This document shows positions 62,444-64,000 of a stretch of 64,000 bases of DNA, one piece after another. The position numbers and the translations under genes are program-made. The stretch is taken from contig JBOGDS010000006.1 of NCBI GenBank assembly GCA_050743075.1, positions 6,332 through 70,331 on the forward strand. Reading direction: 5' to 3'. The DNA is from JBOGDS01 sp050743075. GTDB taxonomy: Bacteria; Actinomycetota; Actinomycetes; Jiangellales; Jiangellaceae. The notes beneath the pieces are model-generated. The model made no database searches. It was not told where the DNA came from and saw nothing but the letters and a program-made list of their open reading frames with translations. Position 1 is the stretch's first letter. The number at the start of each line of letters is the position of its first letter.

Positions 62444-64000
62444 GTGCGCGACGAGGCCGAAGAGCTGCTGCGGCGCCTGGTGGGCGACCCGACGGCGGCC
62501 TTCCGCGAAGGCCAGTGGGAGGCCGTGCGTGACCTGGTCGAGCACCGTCGCCGGGTTCTCGTGGTGCAGCGGACGGGATGGGGTAAGTCCGCCGTGTACT
62601 TCGTCGCGACCGGCATGCTCCGGGCGAGGGGCCACGGGCCCACCGTGATCGTGTCGCCCCTGCTGGCGCTGATGCGCGACCAGATCGCGGCCGGCGTGCG
62701 GGCCGGGCTGCGCGCGGTCACCATGAACTCCGCCAACGCCGACGAGTGGGGCGAGGTCGCCAAGGCTCTCGCCGATGACGCCGTCGACGTGCTGCTGGTC
62801 AGCCCGGAGCGGCTCAACAACCCGCGGTTCCGGGACGAGCAGCTTCCGGAGCTGTCCGAGCGGGCCGGGCTGGTCGTCGTCGACGAGGCACACTGCATCT
62901 CCGACTGGGGCCACGACTTCCGACCCGACTACCGCCGCATCCACGACCTGCTCACCCACCTGCCGCCGGGCACCCCAGTGCTCGCGACGACCGCGACGGC
63001 CAATGCCCGCGTGGTCGCCGACGTCGCCGAGCAACTAGGCGCGGGTGGCGCCGAGGTCTCGACGGTCCGCGGCTCGCTGGCTCGCAGGAGCCTGCGGCTG
63101 GGCGTGCTGAACCTTCCGTATGCCGAGAGTCGTCTCGGCTGGCTCGCGGCCCACCTGGGCAATCTGCCGGGTAGCGGCATCGTCTACACGCTGACCGTCT
63201 CCGCGGCCGAGGATCTCGCCGCCTTGCTGCGCGAGGCCGGCCATCAGGTCCGTGCGTACACCGGCCGCACCGATCCCGGCGACCGGGTCGAGGCCGAGCA
63301 GGCGCTGCGCGACAACCAGGTGAAGGCGCTGGTCGCCACCAGCGCGCTCGGCATGGGATTCGACAAGCCCGATCTCGGATTCGTCGTCCATCTCGGCGCG
63401 CCGGCCTCGCCGGTCGCCTACTACCAGCAGGTCGGCCGGGCGGGACGGGCCACCCAGCGAGCCGAGGTGCTGCTGCTGCCGGGTGTCGAGGATGCCGACA
63501 TCTGGCACTACTTCGCGACGGTGTCGATGCCTCGCGAGGATCAGGCGCGGGAGGTCATCGACGCGCTGACGGACCGCGGTGCCGATGCGCCGATGTCGAC
63601 GGCGGCGCTGGAGACCGTGGTCGACGTCCGGCGGACGCGCCTGGAGCTCCTGCTCAAGGTGCTCGACGTCGACGGCGCGGTGCGGCGGGTCAGCGGCGGC
63701 TGGGTGGCGACGGGGCAGCCGTGGCACTACGACGCCGACCGCTACGCGAGGGTCGCCGCGGCACGGTCAGCGGAGGCCGACTCGATGCGTACCTACCTAC
63801 GCGGCGAGTGCTGCCGGATGGCGTTCCTGCAGGATGCACTCGATGACGACAGTGCCGCCGACTGCGGTGCGTGCGATGTGTGTGCAGGTCCGTGGTATCC
63901 GACGGAGGTGCCGGCGGCGGCGCGCGCGAGTGCCGAGCAGCGGCTGCACCGGGCCGGCGTCCCGGTCGAGCCGCGGGTCCAGTGGCCGGCGGGGATGGCC
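62444..64000 (+). CDS. recQ: RecQ-family ATP-dependent DNA helicase (3' end outside window)
   Basis: The frame opens at GTG 62444, 5 nt after the ligA stop, and stays open for 519 codons to the window edge. Motifs: Q-motif/AFREGQWEAV, Walker A QRTGWGKSAVYF, VSPLLALMRDQ, DEAH box VVVDEAHCISDWGHDFRPDY, TTATANARV, and helicase C motifs ATSALGMGFDKPDL and YYQQVGRAGRA. A zinc-binding-like set follows (RGECCRMAFLQDAL and CGACDVCAG), so the RecQ-Ct region is present. It acts on branched or unwound DNA in repair. Confidence 0.93.
   Translation, partial: MRDEAEELLRRLVGDPTAAFREGQWEAVRDLVEHRRRVLVVQRTGWGKSAVYFVATGMLRARGHGPTVIVSPLLALMRDQIAAGVRAGLRAVTMNSANADEWGEVAKALADDAVDVLLVSPERLNNPRFRDEQLPELSERAGLVVVDEAHCISDWGHDFRPDYRRIHDLLTHLPPGTPVLATTATANARVVADVAEQLGAGGAEVSTVRGSLARRSLRLGVLNLPYAESRLGWLAAHLGNLPGSGIVYTLTVSAAEDLAALLREAGHQVRAYTGRTDPGDRVEAEQALRDNQVKALVATSALGMGFDKPDLGFVVHLGAPASPVAYYQQVGRAGRATQRAEVLLLPGVEDADIWHYFATVSMPREDQAREVIDALTDRGADAPMSTAALETVVDVRRTRLELLLKVLDVDGAVRRVSGGWVATGQPWHYDADRYARVAAARSAEADSMRTYLRGECCRMAFLQDALDDDSAADCGACDVCAGPWYPTEVPAAARASAEQRLHRAGVPVEPRVQWPAGMA

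Overview
The window is GC-rich with actinobacterial gene content throughout: an alternative GTG-start habit, GlgE-type maltosyltransferase metabolism, NucS, ImuA'/ImuB/DnaE2, group II truncated haemoglobin O, and the etfB-etfA-cysteine desulfurase-mnmA-ligA block that is also found in Mycobacterium. It is a chromosomal segment of a member of the Actinomycetota. Gene families suggest a Propionibacteriales- or Jiangellales-like soil organism, but that placement is inference. No rRNA, tRNA, CRISPR array, prophage or transposase was recognised.

Layout. 0-7.5 kb: a GH13 alpha-glucosidase, trHbO, an OsmC-type protein, a small MscS channel, a heavily decayed prolyl oligopeptidase, a DUF3467 protein, a short GNAT and an ArsR-SRPBCC pair. 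7.5-16 kb: a DNA-damage island with a LexA-controlled imuA'-imuB pair, a decayed small gene, a DUF222/HNH nuclease whose start codon lies inside a second perfect LexA box, dnaE2, and then the non-canonical mismatch-repair endonuclease nucS. 16-31 kb: acyl-CoA metabolism, comprising a double 3-hydroxyacyl-CoA dehydrogenase, crotonyl-CoA carboxylase/reductase, methylmalonyl-CoA epimerase, cobalamin adenosyltransferase, thiolase, MeaB and the large subunit of an isobutyryl-CoA-type mutase, interspersed with small regulators, a polar-growth-type coiled-coil protein and membrane proteins. 30.5-34 kb: a thioredoxin-TPR chaperedoxin, an AAA+ ATPase of unknown role and an APH-type kinase in a tight + strand run.

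34-46 kb holds a complete alpha-glucan locus: glgB, maltokinase, treS and glgE on the - strand, divergent glgP, then convergent glgX. Together they interconvert trehalose, maltose, maltose-1-phosphate and glycogen-like glucan. 46-50 kb is a zone of decay: a frameshifted RibD/DHFR-like gene, an aldo/keto reductase, a membrane anti-sigma-like protein, and its ECF sigma partner, which has lost region 2.

49.5-64 kb resembles the mycobacterial Rv3014c-Rv3037c neighbourhood: enoyl-CoA hydratase, methyltransferase, hexapeptide acyltransferase, a second methyltransferase, etfB, etfA, cysteine desulfurase, mnmA, a hydrolase/TetR pair, a MetE-C-like protein, ligA, and a RecQ-family helicase cut by the window end. 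The GH57 branching enzyme and glycosyltransferase expected next to the second methyltransferase are absent.

The most notable signals are the SOS-controlled HNH gene placed directly upstream of dnaE2, the adjacency of mutagenic and anti-mutator genes, several clear pseudogenes, and intergenic inverted repeats whose arms begin with TGATCA.
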